A stretch of 64,000 nucleotides of DNA from Echinicola strongylocentroti. Lineage in GTDB: Bacteria > Bacteroidota > Bacteroidia > Cytophagales > Cyclobacteriaceae. The translations under genes and the position numbers were made by a program. The notes beneath the pieces were generated by a model. That model had not been told where the DNA came from. It saw only the letters and a list, made by a program, of their open reading frames with translations, and searched no databases. Location: NCBI RefSeq assembly GCF_003260975.1, contig NZ_CP030041.1, forward strand, positions 4,591,501 through 4,655,500. The letters run 5' to 3'. Numbering within the stretch: the first letter of the stretch is position 1; the number at the start of each line of letters is the position of its first letter. Shown here piece by piece: positions 1 through 5,971 of the stretch.

Positions 1-358
1 AATAAACCACCGCATCTTCCCATGGCTGGCGGTCTCGCGTGCTTATAGCTCCAGATTTTGCTGATTTGATTAAATTATGCCAGTCGAATTTGTCTTTGAA
101 TGACTTTTGCTCCGGCCATGGGCTTTCCATAGCCAGGGTGATTTCTTTATTGGCTTTCTTTTCTTCCTCTATCGACCGTTCTAGATCACATTCCATTTCC
201 CATAATACATCCCTGATGCCTTTTATTTCTGTTAGGGAGATGGTAGTCAGGACAAGGGTTTCATGCTTTTTGTTGGTGATCAGGATCTCGGCCTTGTCTT
301 TGGTTTTTTTTGCCAATTCTATCTTGAAGTCTGGCGAAGTCCAGGCAAATGATTTCAT
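1..358 (-). CDS. Hypothetical prophage protein, C-terminus beyond window
   Basis: Leftward reading frame open from an ATG at 358 to the window edge, so at least 119 residues are encoded and the stop lies outside. The protein begins MKSFAWTSPDFKIELAKKTK and is highly charged, with a helical central part rich in Glu and Lys. The ATG follows the TAA of the upstream gene by one base (TAACATG), so the two are probably translationally coupled. I do not recognise a family. Position in a run of small phage-type genes suggests an early-region accessory protein, but no function can be claimed. Confidence 0.65.
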   Translation of the reverse strand, partial: MKSFAWTSPDFKIELAKKTKDKAEILITNKKHETLVLTTISLTEIKGIRDVLWEMECDLERSIEEEKKANKEITLAMESPWPEQKSFKDKFDWHNLIKSAKSGAISTRDRQPWEDAVVY

Positions 359-359
359 G

Positions 360-497
360 TTACGATTGGTTTTTGAGTTGTTTTAATTCCTGCGTTTTTC
401 TCATGATCCTTAGCCATAGTTCTGCCCTTTGCTTTTCGGTTAGGCTGCGGTCATAGTCTATTCTGTTATGATATCGCTGGATATCATCCTCCAGCAT
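360..497 (-). CDS. Small hypothetical prophage protein (45 aa)
   Basis: The frame stays open upstream to 605, but the ATG at 497 is the better start: it has AAGGA seven bases upstream and overlaps the end of the preceding gene by only 14 bp. The product (MLEDDIQRYHNRIDYDRS...) is a short charged helical peptide with no recognisable domain. It ends immediately before the next ATG at 358, consistent with coupled translation in one leftward operon. The longer start at 605 would add 36 Pro/Thr/Ser-rich residues and overlap the upstream gene heavily. Confidence 0.5.
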   Translation of the reverse strand: MLEDDIQRYHNRIDYDRSLTEKQRAELWLRIMRKTQELKQLKNQS

Positions 498-726
498 CAG
501 GATGTCCTTGGGCAGTTGGGGATTTTGGGAAGTCTGCGTTTCGGGTTCGTTTGATTTTCCTGTCGATTTCCCGGATGGCTTCTCTGTACCGGCTGGTAAG
601 TTCATAGCGTTTCTTCTTTAAGGCGTGTATTCGGTTTTGTTTTCGGTAATGGGTGTTTTGGGCCACACGGATGATGCTGGTGACAGATAATCGCATGTCG
701 CGCAGCCTATCGATCAGTAAATTCAA
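484..726 (-). CDS. Small basic coiled-coil-like prophage protein, TTG start
   Basis: About 80 residues, strongly basic, with a long predicted helix (HYRKQNRIHALKKKRYELTS...). The start is set by the ribosome site: AGGAGGT lies five bases before a TTG at 726, and that TTG overlaps the upstream stop (TTGA). An ATG at 774 in the same frame would run through the upstream gene and has no such site. No family was recognised. A nucleic-acid-binding role is possible from the charge alone, but this is only inference. Confidence 0.55.
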   Translation of the reverse strand: MNLLIDRLRDMRLSVTSIIRVAQNTHYRKQNRIHALKKKRYELTSRYREAIREIDRKIKRTRNADFPKSPTAQGHPDAGG

Positions 727-863
727 GATCCACCTCCTTCCTGGGATAGGATCATGAGTAGGCTGATCAGCCATCCAGTGCCGGCCATCAGTAAAGTGAT
801 GAAGAGTGCAAGAATGAATTTTGGCAATAGGTCAATCGGCTCTCTATCTGGATGATTACCCAT
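723..863 (-). CDS. Small single-pass membrane protein (46 aa)
   Basis: Read directly from the complement: ATG at 863, stop TGA at 723-725. The product starts MGNHPDREPIDLLPK and then has one hydrophobic span of about 24 residues (FILALFITLLMAGTGWLISL...) before a short glycine-rich tail. A strong AAAGGAGG lies seven bases before the ATG, and the ATG overlaps the upstream stop by 8 bp. The gene's own last codons contain the AGGAGGT that serves the next gene. Function unknown; small inner-membrane proteins in phage early regions can act in lysis control or superinfection exclusion, but nothing here decides that. Confidence 0.6.
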   Translation of the reverse strand: MGNHPDREPIDLLPKFILALFITLLMAGTGWLISLLMILSQEGGGS

Positions 864-1113
864 GGCTGGCCTCCTTTCCCTGATCAATGACGCATTTGAT
901 TTTGATGTCGTGATTGACCTCGATCCTATATTCCATTGCCTGTACTTCGTAGATGCTCAGCTTCCAGACCAGCAGCCCCGTTTCGGCTGCGGCATCCATG
1001 ATTGTATGGATAATGTTTTGGTTCATGGTCGGCCTGGTGATCTTGGGGAGGTACAGGCCGGAAAGTCGTTCGCTGAATTTTTCCCTAAAGCGATTTTCAA
1101 ATAGTTCTTTCAT
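856..1113 (-). CDS. Hypothetical prophage protein (85 aa)
   Basis: Complete frame from ATG at 1113, seven bases after the stop of the upstream gene. The N-terminal half is basic (MKELFENRFREKFSERLSG) and the middle (NQNIIHTIMDAAAETGLLVW) is amphipathic. No signal peptide, membrane span or motif is evident. It ends with an 8-bp overlap into the following gene. Not recognised; the call rests on its position in a continuous overlapping operon. Confidence 0.5.
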   Translation of the reverse strand: MKELFENRFREKFSERLSGLYLPKITRPTMNQNIIHTIMDAAAETGLLVWKLSIYEVQAMEYRIEVNHDIKIKCVIDQGKEASHG

Positions 1114-1119
1114 GGCGTT

Positions 1120-1362
1120 TTACTTGATTATAAATCCGATGAACATTCCCAGTGCCATTGCTACTATCATCCCGAGGGCGAAGCCTTTTCCATTGTCATC
1201 CTCTTTTTGGATCCCTGCTTCGAATCCCTCTTCATATTTGGCACTGGCGAAGGTTTCGCATACCTGAGTGTAGATGGACATTCTCTCGGCTGGATACAGG
1301 TTTTTCCAAGGTTGCCCGTAGCGTTGCTCTGCGACCAGGTCTTTGGCTTTATCGAGTGTCAC
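1120..1362 (-). CDS. Prophage protein with C-terminal membrane anchor, GTG start
   Basis: The start is the GTG at 1362, which has AAAGGAGG seven bases upstream and overlaps the upstream stop as GTGA. The frame is open to 1575 but the extra N-terminus is shadow sequence of the neighbouring lipoprotein gene. The 80-residue product has a soluble N-terminal part (TLDKAKDLVAEQRYGQPWKN), a charged EDDNGKG linker and a terminal hydrophobic segment (FALGMIVAMALGMFIGFIIK), giving a tail-anchored topology. Family not recognised. Confidence 0.55.
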   Translation of the reverse strand: MTLDKAKDLVAEQRYGQPWKNLYPAERMSIYTQVCETFASAKYEEGFEAGIQKEDDNGKGFALGMIVAMALGMFIGFIIK

Positions 1363-1628
1363 GGCTGTACCTCCTTTCTTAGCTTGAATTGCTCGCCTAC
1401 TTGGATGGTGTCGGCACGCTCGAAGAAAAACCAGTTGTAGGTGAAGGTGTGCGGCTCTCCGGAGATGTCCTGAAAGATGATCAGCACACGGGATCCGTCC
1501 TTGTCGATGACGGTACCTTCTGGCCGGACGGTGTATTTCCGTGGGGCACATCCGCCCATCAGCATAAGCAGCCACATGATCAGGGATAGCAGCGTGGCGT
1601 AAAGAGCTCCTTTTCCATGTCTAGGCAT
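1359..1628 (-). CDS. Small prophage lipoprotein
   Basis: 89 residues from ATG at 1628, chosen because AAAGGAGG lies just upstream and the ATG overlaps the upstream stop by 8 bp. The N-terminus is a basic stretch followed by a hydrophobic core and a lipobox (LMLMGGC), so the mature protein should be lipidated at that Cys. The rest (YTVRPEGTVIDKDGSRV...) is predicted beta-rich and about 60 residues long. Phage-encoded lipoproteins in early operons are often immunity or exclusion factors; that role here is inference. Its stop overlaps the next GTG start. Confidence 0.6.
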   Translation of the reverse strand: MPRHGKGALYATLLSLIMWLLMLMGGCAPRKYTVRPEGTVIDKDGSRVLIIFQDISGEPHTFTYNWFFFERADTIQVGEQFKLRKEVQP

Positions 1629-2349
1629 TGGTGGCCTCCTTTCCTTTTTGAGTCGTGAGAATTGAGTCGTGAGATTTGAGAATAACCTCGTTCGATGGCC
1701 GGCCATTGGTGGAGAGGACTCTGAATTTTATTACCCAAACCAGAGGGTTTGAATTCCACATTTTGTCATTGTGGATGCTAAACCAGATACTTAGAAATCC
1801 ATTCATGTAGGAATGGGTGGTTTTATAGATCCCTTTCCAGGTTTCAAATTCGGCTCCCTCGGCTTTTGCGCCCTCTTCCGTAATATCCTGGATCCTTTCC
1901 ATGCGAATATCTTCCACCATCAGCCATATTCGAGCAATTGATTTTGGCATGTGAATGGATGGTTTCCATTTGATTCCTTTTTCTCGCATGGTTTGTTTCC
2001 ATCCATCAGGATCACATAGGGATTCTGTTTTAAACCGGGTTACTTTTTCCGGCCATACGCTAAACCCTTCTCTCACCCAAATAATGTCTCCCGGTTTTCC
2101 GTAAGGGCATTTCAGGTTATCCCAGAAAATCCATTGGGTGCTCAGCGTGCTCTTGAATACTTGCCAACCAGTTTCACTTTCTCTTTTTACAATCCAGAAT
2201 TTGCCTGGAGTCTTGTTATATTCCTCTAGACCGGTTAGCCTTCGGGTTTCGCTTTTGGAACCATTTAAGGTAGCAATGACCATATCGGTCTGCATCAGCA
2301 TAGGGATCTCCTTAATGGTGATATCTGGTGTAAGGTGTAGATCAGCCAT
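1621..2349 (-). CDS. ASCH-like phage protein (often annotated morphogenetic protein)
   Basis: 242 residues from ATG at 2349 (AAAGGAGG upstream, 8-bp overlap with the preceding gene). Visible landmarks are an N-terminal MVIATLNGSKSETRRLTG segment, CPYGKPGDIIWVREGF, and SIHMPKSIARIWLMVEDIR followed by RIQDITEEGAKAEGAEF. This order is typical of a widespread phage family related to ASCH domains, which are thought to bind RNA. Many databases call it morphogenetic protein without direct evidence. It is the largest gene visible in the operon. The family match is from memory of these motifs; the precise role is unknown. Confidence 0.65.
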   Translation of the reverse strand: MADLHLTPDITIKEIPMLMQTDMVIATLNGSKSETRRLTGLEEYNKTPGKFWIVKRESETGWQVFKSTLSTQWIFWDNLKCPYGKPGDIIWVREGFSVWPEKVTRFKTESLCDPDGWKQTMREKGIKWKPSIHMPKSIARIWLMVEDIRMERIQDITEEGAKAEGAEFETWKGIYKTTHSYMNGFLSIWFSIHNDKMWNSNPLVWVIKFRVLSTNGRPSNEVILKSHDSILTTQKGKEATNA

Positions 2350-2764
2350 GGGCGACCTCCTTTTTCTGGGCGTTTGATTTGTGCCCATTGTTAACCCTAT
2401 TCAGCACAATGGTTTGTACATTCCTTTTAGGTCTGTCCTCGGAAGGATCTACCTCAGCACTAAAAGCTATGATCAATTCAGGCCTTGGGATGATAAGCTG
2501 TTTTTCCGCTTTTCTATCAATCACCAATTCACTTTCTGCAATGAGCGCGTTCAACTGGCCTTCGTCAAAGTCAAAAGCTTCATCAATAAGGATACACTCC
2601 GTTTCTTTAGTTACTTGACTGAACCCAAAAGTCGCCCTGTTATCAGTCAAAGCCATTCGGTCTTGCAGACGTACCGTTTTCTTACCCTCTGCCAGTTTAT
2701 TGGCTAGTCTTGATTTACCTGATCCCTTAGGACCATATATCAGAATGGTGTTTGAATCAGCCAT
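2342..2764 (-). CDS. Small P-loop NTPase
   Basis: 140 residues with a clear Walker A (GPKGSGKS, residues 11-18) and a Walker B-like strand ending in acidic residues (ECILIDEAFDFDEG, about residue 60). The ATG at 2764 has AAAGGAGG upstream and overlaps the preceding gene by 8 bp. The protein is short for an AAA+ ATPase and lacks room for a lid domain, so it may be a stand-alone nucleotide switch or a partner of another phage protein. It is far shorter than a MuB-type transposition ATPase. Substrate unknown. Confidence 0.65.
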   Translation of the reverse strand: MADSNTILIYGPKGSGKSRLANKLAEGKKTVRLQDRMALTDNRATFGFSQVTKETECILIDEAFDFDEGQLNALIAESELVIDRKAEKQLIIPRPELIIAFSAEVDPSEDRPKRNVQTIVLNRVNNGHKSNAQKKEVAHG

Positions 2765-3008
2765 TGGATTCCTCCTTTCTCTTGCCGTTTGACTTATATT
2801 CTGTTTTTATCCTTTCACCATGATTGGTGAGCCAATTGCCAAATGCTATTAGTTCATTTGGCGTGAATCGAGTGGAGAAGGAAACGGACAGGGAAATGAT
2901 TTCCCAATGGCGGGAATGCTCCCATTTTTCCTTCTCCAAAACCATAAGGTTTATGTCCTCGTCCAATCTTTCTTTATTAAAAAAGTGCTCTTCTATAATA
3001 TGTGCCAT
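2757..3008 (-). CDS. Hypothetical prophage protein (83 aa)
   Basis: ATG at 3008, eight bases after the stop of the small lipoprotein gene. The product is mixed acidic and basic (MAHIIEEHFFNKERLDEDIN) with no signal, membrane span or catalytic motif that I recognise. Its C-terminal codons contain the AAAGGAGG site used by the P-loop gene, a compact arrangement seen repeatedly in this operon. No function can be assigned. Confidence 0.5.
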   Translation of the reverse strand: MAHIIEEHFFNKERLDEDINLMVLEKEKWEHSRHWEIISLSVSFSTRFTPNELIAFGNWLTNHGERIKTEYKSNGKRKEESNG

Positions 3009-3016
3009 GGCTTGAA

Positions 3017-3157
3017 TTATTTATCCCAGCCTTTAAAGGCCCGTTCCTTTTGTTGTTTTTTGACGGTCTGTTTCCCGGTGAGGGTCTTGTTAGAATAGCA
3101 GGATTGCATGGCCGTCATAAGCATTAGTCCCACTAGCATTTTGATAAGGTATTTCAT
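3017..3157 (-). CDS. Very small lipoprotein (46 aa)
   Basis: Read from the complement: ATG at 3157, TAA at 3017-3019. The N-terminus (MKYLIKMLVGLMLMTAMQSC) is a lipoprotein signal with the lipobox Cys at residue 20, leaving a mature peptide of only about 26 mostly basic residues (SNKTLTGKQTVKKQQKERAF). It lies in a gap otherwise without a gene and in the same direction as its neighbours. Basic mini-lipoproteins resemble lysis-type or envelope-perturbing peptides in size, but that is only analogy. Confidence 0.55.
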   Translation of the reverse strand: MKYLIKMLVGLMLMTAMQSCYSNKTLTGKQTVKKQQKERAFKGWDK

Positions 3158-3181
3158 CGTTTTATAGGATTTGGTTGTACA

Positions 3182-3481
3182 TTATCCGGTATGGGTAACC
3201 CGTGAGGGTTGTCGGTATGGTGTCCGGATCTCTTCACCATACTTATGGGGGAGCTTGTCAAAGTCACCTCTCCGAAACCGGGTTTTATTATTTACCCGGA
3301 TAACAAAGTCCAGGTAGGAATCCATGCAGTCGTATAATCTGGTTTTGGTGATGTTTAGACTTTCTCCCCGATAGCTTAGATCGAGTTGGTAGATGCCTCC
3401 GGTAAATACCACTGGCGGCATTTGGTAAGGTGGTGTGTTGAGGATTTGCGCGATCAGCGTATCCATATTACGGGTTGACAT
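3182..3481 (-). CDS. Hypothetical prophage protein
   Basis: The start is uncertain: ATG at 3481 overlaps the upstream gene by 14 bp, and a second ATG at 3466 lies just past the upstream stop. The frame reaches 3526 but that extension is shadow sequence. The product (DTLIAQILNTPPYQMPPVVF...) looks beta-rich in the middle and basic at the end. No motif was recognised. Membership of the operon and clean abutment support it being real. Confidence 0.5.
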   Translation of the reverse strand: MSTRNMDTLIAQILNTPPYQMPPVVFTGGIYQLDLSYRGESLNITKTRLYDCMDSYLDFVIRVNNKTRFRRGDFDKLPHKYGEEIRTPYRQPSRVTHTG

Positions 3482-3758
3482 GTTCAGGTACTTTTGTGAT
3501 TTGAATAAATTCTCCTTTATGTTCATCTGCCATCATGATGATCTGATCACCATAGGTGGTGATTCTGACATCCTTGGCGTCTTTTACCGATACATTCCGG
3601 TCATATTCCGTTCGCCACCATTCGAATTGCTTTCCCATCTCCTCCATGTTTTTGAAGGGGCTGTCCGTGGTGATGGTCTCTTCACACATTTCCACCCACC
3701 CTAGCAGGTGTTTGAGGGTGGTATTGGTGAGCGATGATTTTTCGTGACGTATTTTCAT
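3468..3758 (-). CDS. Hypothetical prophage protein (96 aa)
   Basis: ATG at 3758 overlaps the upstream stop as ATGA, so translation is probably coupled. The protein is soluble, with an N-terminal helical part containing TLKHLLGWVEMCEETI and a C-terminal beta-rich part (DVRITTYGDQIIMMADEHKG). No signal or domain was recognised. It is a typical small early-region phage protein of unknown function. Confidence 0.5.
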   Translation of the reverse strand: MKIRHEKSSLTNTTLKHLLGWVEMCEETITTDSPFKNMEEMGKQFEWWRTEYDRNVSVKDAKDVRITTYGDQIIMMADEHKGEFIQITKVPEHVNP

Positions 3759-3982
3759 AGTTCGAAAAGGCTTTTGGTTCTTCTTGCTGCTTTTCTGGCA
3801 CGCTTGGCATGATGTGACACGCGTTGTCCCAGTTTGTAAATGGTGCGGGTTTCTTCCGTGAACATTACAATGGTCGCCAGTGAGATGATGATGAGGCTGA
3901 CCATGGCGCGGATATAAAACTTCCTGTCTCCATTAGGGTCGAATGGCAACCCTAGATAGTCCTGTCTTTCTTCTATTGTCAT
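3755..3982 (-). CDS. Small membrane protein with basic tail
   Basis: ATG at 3982 gives 75 residues: a short soluble part (MTIEERQDYLGLPFDPNGD), one hydrophobic span (AMVSLIIISLATIVMF) and a strongly basic C-terminus (HHAKRARKAARRTKSLFEL). An alternative ATG at 4060 has AAAGGAG twelve bases upstream but would overlap the neighbouring gene by 128 bp. The start is therefore open. Function unknown; it is one of several small membrane proteins encoded in this operon. Confidence 0.5.
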   Translation of the reverse strand: MTIEERQDYLGLPFDPNGDRKFYIRAMVSLIIISLATIVMFTEETRTIYKLGQRVSHHAKRARKAARRTKSLFEL

Positions 3983-4214
3983 TTTTGAAAAGTGTTGCTT
4001 TTGAAAAAGGTATTTTACCGTTAGGAAAGCCGATCCGTAGATTAAGCTCAAGCTCTTCATTGATAGACTTGAGCTCCTTTTTGGTCAGCCAAATCAGCTG
4101 AATGGTCGAAAAGGGATTTCCCTTTAGTGTCCTGAGTTCAGTCCATAGCCGCTTAAGGTCTTTTTTAAGGATCCGCTGATCCCGCATTAGTAGGCCAATG
4201 TTTGATTGGTACAT
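3933..4214 (-). CDS. Hypothetical helical prophage protein (93 aa)
   Basis: ATG at 4214, overlapping the upstream gene by 28 bp. The N-terminal two thirds is a charged helix (DQRILKKDLKRLWTELRTL...), likely coiled coil; the last 30 residues are basic and low in pattern and overlap the next gene in another frame. Either this gene or the extended version of its neighbour may be over-called in the overlap. No family was recognised. Confidence 0.4.
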   Translation of the reverse strand: MYQSNIGLLMRDQRILKKDLKRLWTELRTLKGNPFSTIQLIWLTKKELKSINEELELNLRIGFPNGKIPFSKATLFKNDNRRKTGLSRVAIRP

Positions 4215-4486
4215 TTTTGTAGGGATTTGGCTTGATCGATCAGGTTCAGCATTTCCGCGCGTTGGTTTTTGAAATTGCTTTCTGCTGTTGGCAGCAATTC
4301 CATGATGTAGCCCTGCACTTGATTGACAGCCCTTAGCTGTACCATATCGCTTTCCCGAGCGTAGTGTCCTGCGATCAGCTTGATCTTGGTGATTGCTTTC
4401 GCTCGCTTACCGTTCATTTTGCCAACAGCCTGATAGGCTTTTTCCCTGGCATTGGCGAATTTTTTTAATTGAATACATGCTTTCAT
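4187..4486 (-). CDS. Hypothetical basic prophage protein (99 aa)
   Basis: ATG at 4486, nine bases after the stop of the first operon gene. The protein is basic and almost all helical (ANAREKAYQAVGKMNGKRAK), with leucine and glutamine spacing suggesting an oligomeric coiled coil. It has no membrane span or enzyme motif. Second gene of the leftward early operon; a DNA- or RNA-binding helper is possible but unproven. Confidence 0.5.
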   Translation of the reverse strand: MKACIQLKKFANAREKAYQAVGKMNGKRAKAITKIKLIAGHYARESDMVQLRAVNQVQGYIMELLPTAESNFKNQRAEMLNLIDQAKSLQKCTNQTLAY

Positions 4487-4495
4487 ACGTGAAAA

Positions 4496-4762
4496 TTACT
4501 TGGTTAAACCAAAGCGGTTTTTGATTTCGGAAGTCACGGTAGATTGCCCAATAATTTCGTCTGGTTCGATTTCTCTTAATTGCGCAATCCATTCCTTAAT
4601 GGCTTCGAGTTCTGGCACGGAAATAGGTGTTTTGTTTACATTATCAGTCAGTTGAGTAAATCTCCTGCGTGACATACCCATTTTCCTAAGTGCCTCCTCG
4701 GTGGGCCTTACTTCCTCGATCCCCGCCTCTTCAAATAGTTCCTTTACTCTAATAGCTATCAT
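4496..4762 (-). CDS. Small HTH-like regulator, first gene of the leftward operon
   Basis: 88 residues starting MIAIRVKELFEEAGIEEVRP. The segment TEEALRKMGMSRRRFTQLTD resembles the two helices of an HTH (MerR- or Cro-like) and is followed by a short helix. It is the promoter-proximal gene facing the XRE repressor, the position held by Cro or Ner in temperate phages, so it is probably the second regulator of the switch. The HTH call is by eye. There is no RBS of AGGAGG type at this first gene, unlike those downstream. Confidence 0.5.
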   Translation of the reverse strand: MIAIRVKELFEEAGIEEVRPTEEALRKMGMSRRRFTQLTDNVNKTPISVPELEAIKEWIAQLREIEPDEIIGQSTVTSEIKNRFGLTK

Positions 4763-4923
4763 GTATTTTTAATTTGTTGTACAACAAATACATATTTGTT
4801 ACGTATCAAAATACGTGAATAATGCGTATAAATACAAGTGATATTTATGTAAAACACATATTTTTAGCGTATCTAATTGATTTACAACACGTTATTTTTG
4901 CGTATAGCATGTAATAAAAATGT
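4763..4923. promoter_or_regulatory. Divergent operator/promoter region of the prophage switch
   Basis: 161 AT-rich bases separate the leftward operon from the rightward repressor. An 18-bp perfect palindrome built on TTGTTGTACAACAA occupies 4772-4789, right at the leftward start. The pentamer CGTAT occurs five times: 4802-4806, 4811-4815 (inverted; with the first it makes ACGTAT-CAAA-ATACGT), 4825-4829, 4868-4872 and 4901-4905. Two symmetry classes in one control region fit two regulators acting on both promoters, as in lambdoid or Mu switches. Sites are seen; binding partners are inferred. Confidence 0.65.
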
Positions 4924-5304
4924 ATGGACGAATTCAGAAGTAAAGTAGCAGAGGGGCTAAGGAAGCTCCGACTGGAACGTGATTACAGTCAGGAGTTTGT
5001 AGCCGAAAAGCTCGGAAAGAATGACTATACGGGATATCAGCGCATAGAACTTGGGCGTACGGAGCTGAAGTTTGAAGATGCCTATAAGCTGGCGAAGCTG
5101 TATGACGTGACCATGGAGCACATCTTCCATCCTGATAAAAATGAGGGGGGCTTATCTAAGGCCCAAGATGCCGCATTGCCCGGGTACACCAAAAAGAATA
5201 TGGTGCAGATGATGGTTGCCCTAGATGGCTCAGAAGAGCAGCTAAAGCGGCAATTTGACTTTTTAAAAGGAGTCAATGAGGTCATCAAGGCTCAGATATT
5301 TTGA
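4924..5304 (+). CDS. XRE-family prophage repressor
   Basis: 126 residues with an N-terminal XRE/Cro-type helix-turn-helix: GLRKLRLERDYSQEFVAEKL, then TGYQRIELGRTELKFEDAYK, then LAKLYDVTMEHIF, the usual five-helix pattern across residues 8-68. The C-terminal half is helical and lacks a LexA-type peptidase motif, so induction by self-cleavage is not expected. It faces the leftward operon across a shared operator region and should be the lysogeny repressor. It is the last element gene before a bidirectional terminator. Confidence 0.8.
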   Translation: MDEFRSKVAEGLRKLRLERDYSQEFVAEKLGKNDYTGYQRIELGRTELKFEDAYKLAKLYDVTMEHIFHPDKNEGGLSKAQDAALPGYTKKNMVQMMVALDGSEEQLKRQFDFLKGVNEVIKAQIF

Positions 5305-5349
5305 AACCAGTTTTGAAACCAGATCACCCTTTTTGAAGCTGAAACCAAG
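5299..5349 (+). repeat. Short direct repeats at probable prophage end
   Basis: TTTTGAAACCAG occurs twice in tandem (5299-5310 and 5311-5322), the first copy including the repressor stop codon, and the core TGAAACCA occurs again at 5340-5347. Clusters of short direct repeats just inside an element end are typical of integrase arm-type sites or of transposase-binding sites in Mu-like phages. Which applies cannot be decided because no recombinase gene is in view. Confidence 0.45.
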
Positions 5350-5418
5350 ACACAAAACAGCATTTAACTAATTTACAAGCACTTACATGGGTAAATCGGA
5401 AAATCCTCTCGTGCGCAC

Positions 5419-5454
5419 AAAAAGGCCTTTCGGTATTTTCCGGAAGGCCTTTCG
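5419..5454. terminator. Bidirectional intrinsic terminator
   Basis: Stem AAAGGCCTTTCGG (5421-5433) pairs with CCGGAAGGCCTTT (5440-5452) around a 6-base loop; a T-run follows on the minus strand and a shorter one on the plus strand. It closes the repressor transcript and could also insulate the element from the chromosome. The palindrome GTGCGCAC at 5411-5418 lies directly before it. Confidence 0.65.
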
Positions 5455-5516
5455 TGTTTTAAGAGGATTGGAGCTTGGTTTTAGGGATTAAGGATCAAGC
5501 GGAAAAGTTGGGGCTG

Positions 5517-5743
5517 ATAGAACGCTGATGACACAGGCTCAAAAAATGTACGCTGATCTTTTTATATTGGAGGACACATTTCTATTGCTTAATAGAAGAG
5601 AAATCCGAATTCTCTATTTGATTCTGGGTGTGCTGTGTATTCCATGAGAAATAAAATCTACTGGCAAAAAAGCGTATAATCAAATTCCAGTTTAAGGAAA
5701 AAATCAACGCAAATCTTAATCATCTGCGTCATCAGTGTTCTAT
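5517..5743. repeat. Family C inverted-repeat unit containing a truncated family B copy
   Basis: The ends ATAGAACGCTGATGAC (5517-5532) and GTCATCAGTGTTCTAT (5728-5743) are inverted repeats matching at 15 of 16 positions, with weaker inverted similarity continuing inward (ACGCTGATC versus ATCAACGC). Inside, 5612-5686 read on the minus strand matches the first half of family B (GATTATACGCTTT...TTGCCAGTAG). The gap 5305-5929 otherwise holds only the short repeats and terminator listed above; no gene was seen in it. Confidence 0.6.
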
Positions 5744-5946
5744 AAAAAAAAATCGATTTAGCATATAGTGCAATTGCCTTATTGTTAAAATTGCTTCTTT
5801 TGATTGCTTTTGAGTTATTGAATGTTTTTCCGTTTGGTTTTCTTTTTGAGCTTGTTTTAGAAGTTGTGTTAATATTTTTAGTTTTATGGTTTTACTTTTT
5901 TAAAAAATTAACTAAATAGAGCTCTCGTTATGTTGTTCGCTTCCCC

Positions 5947-5958
5947 GCAAACGATTAA
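5947..5958 (+). promoter_or_regulatory. Possible LacI-type half operator before the GH3 gene
   Basis: GCAAACGATTAA here shares its first ten bases with GCAAACGATTGC in the susC upstream region. It sits 14 bases before the ATG at 5972, which supports that ATG over the in-frame ATG at 5930. A common operator would let one LacI-family regulator control enzymes and transporter together. No such regulator lies in the window, so this is inference from the shared motif. Confidence 0.4.
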
Positions 5959-5971
5959 ATCACCATTACTT

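Noticed and set aside
1..5304. Mu-like phage early region
   Set aside because: The operon next to the repressor shows no transposase A or B gene; the P-loop protein is too short for MuB. The element type cannot be set from this window.
5386..5418. Possible tRNA 3' end (ATCCTCTCGTGCGCAC) as a prophage attachment site
   Set aside because: No TTCRA T-loop or matching 5' half is present. It stays a possibility only as an attachment core, not as an RNA gene.
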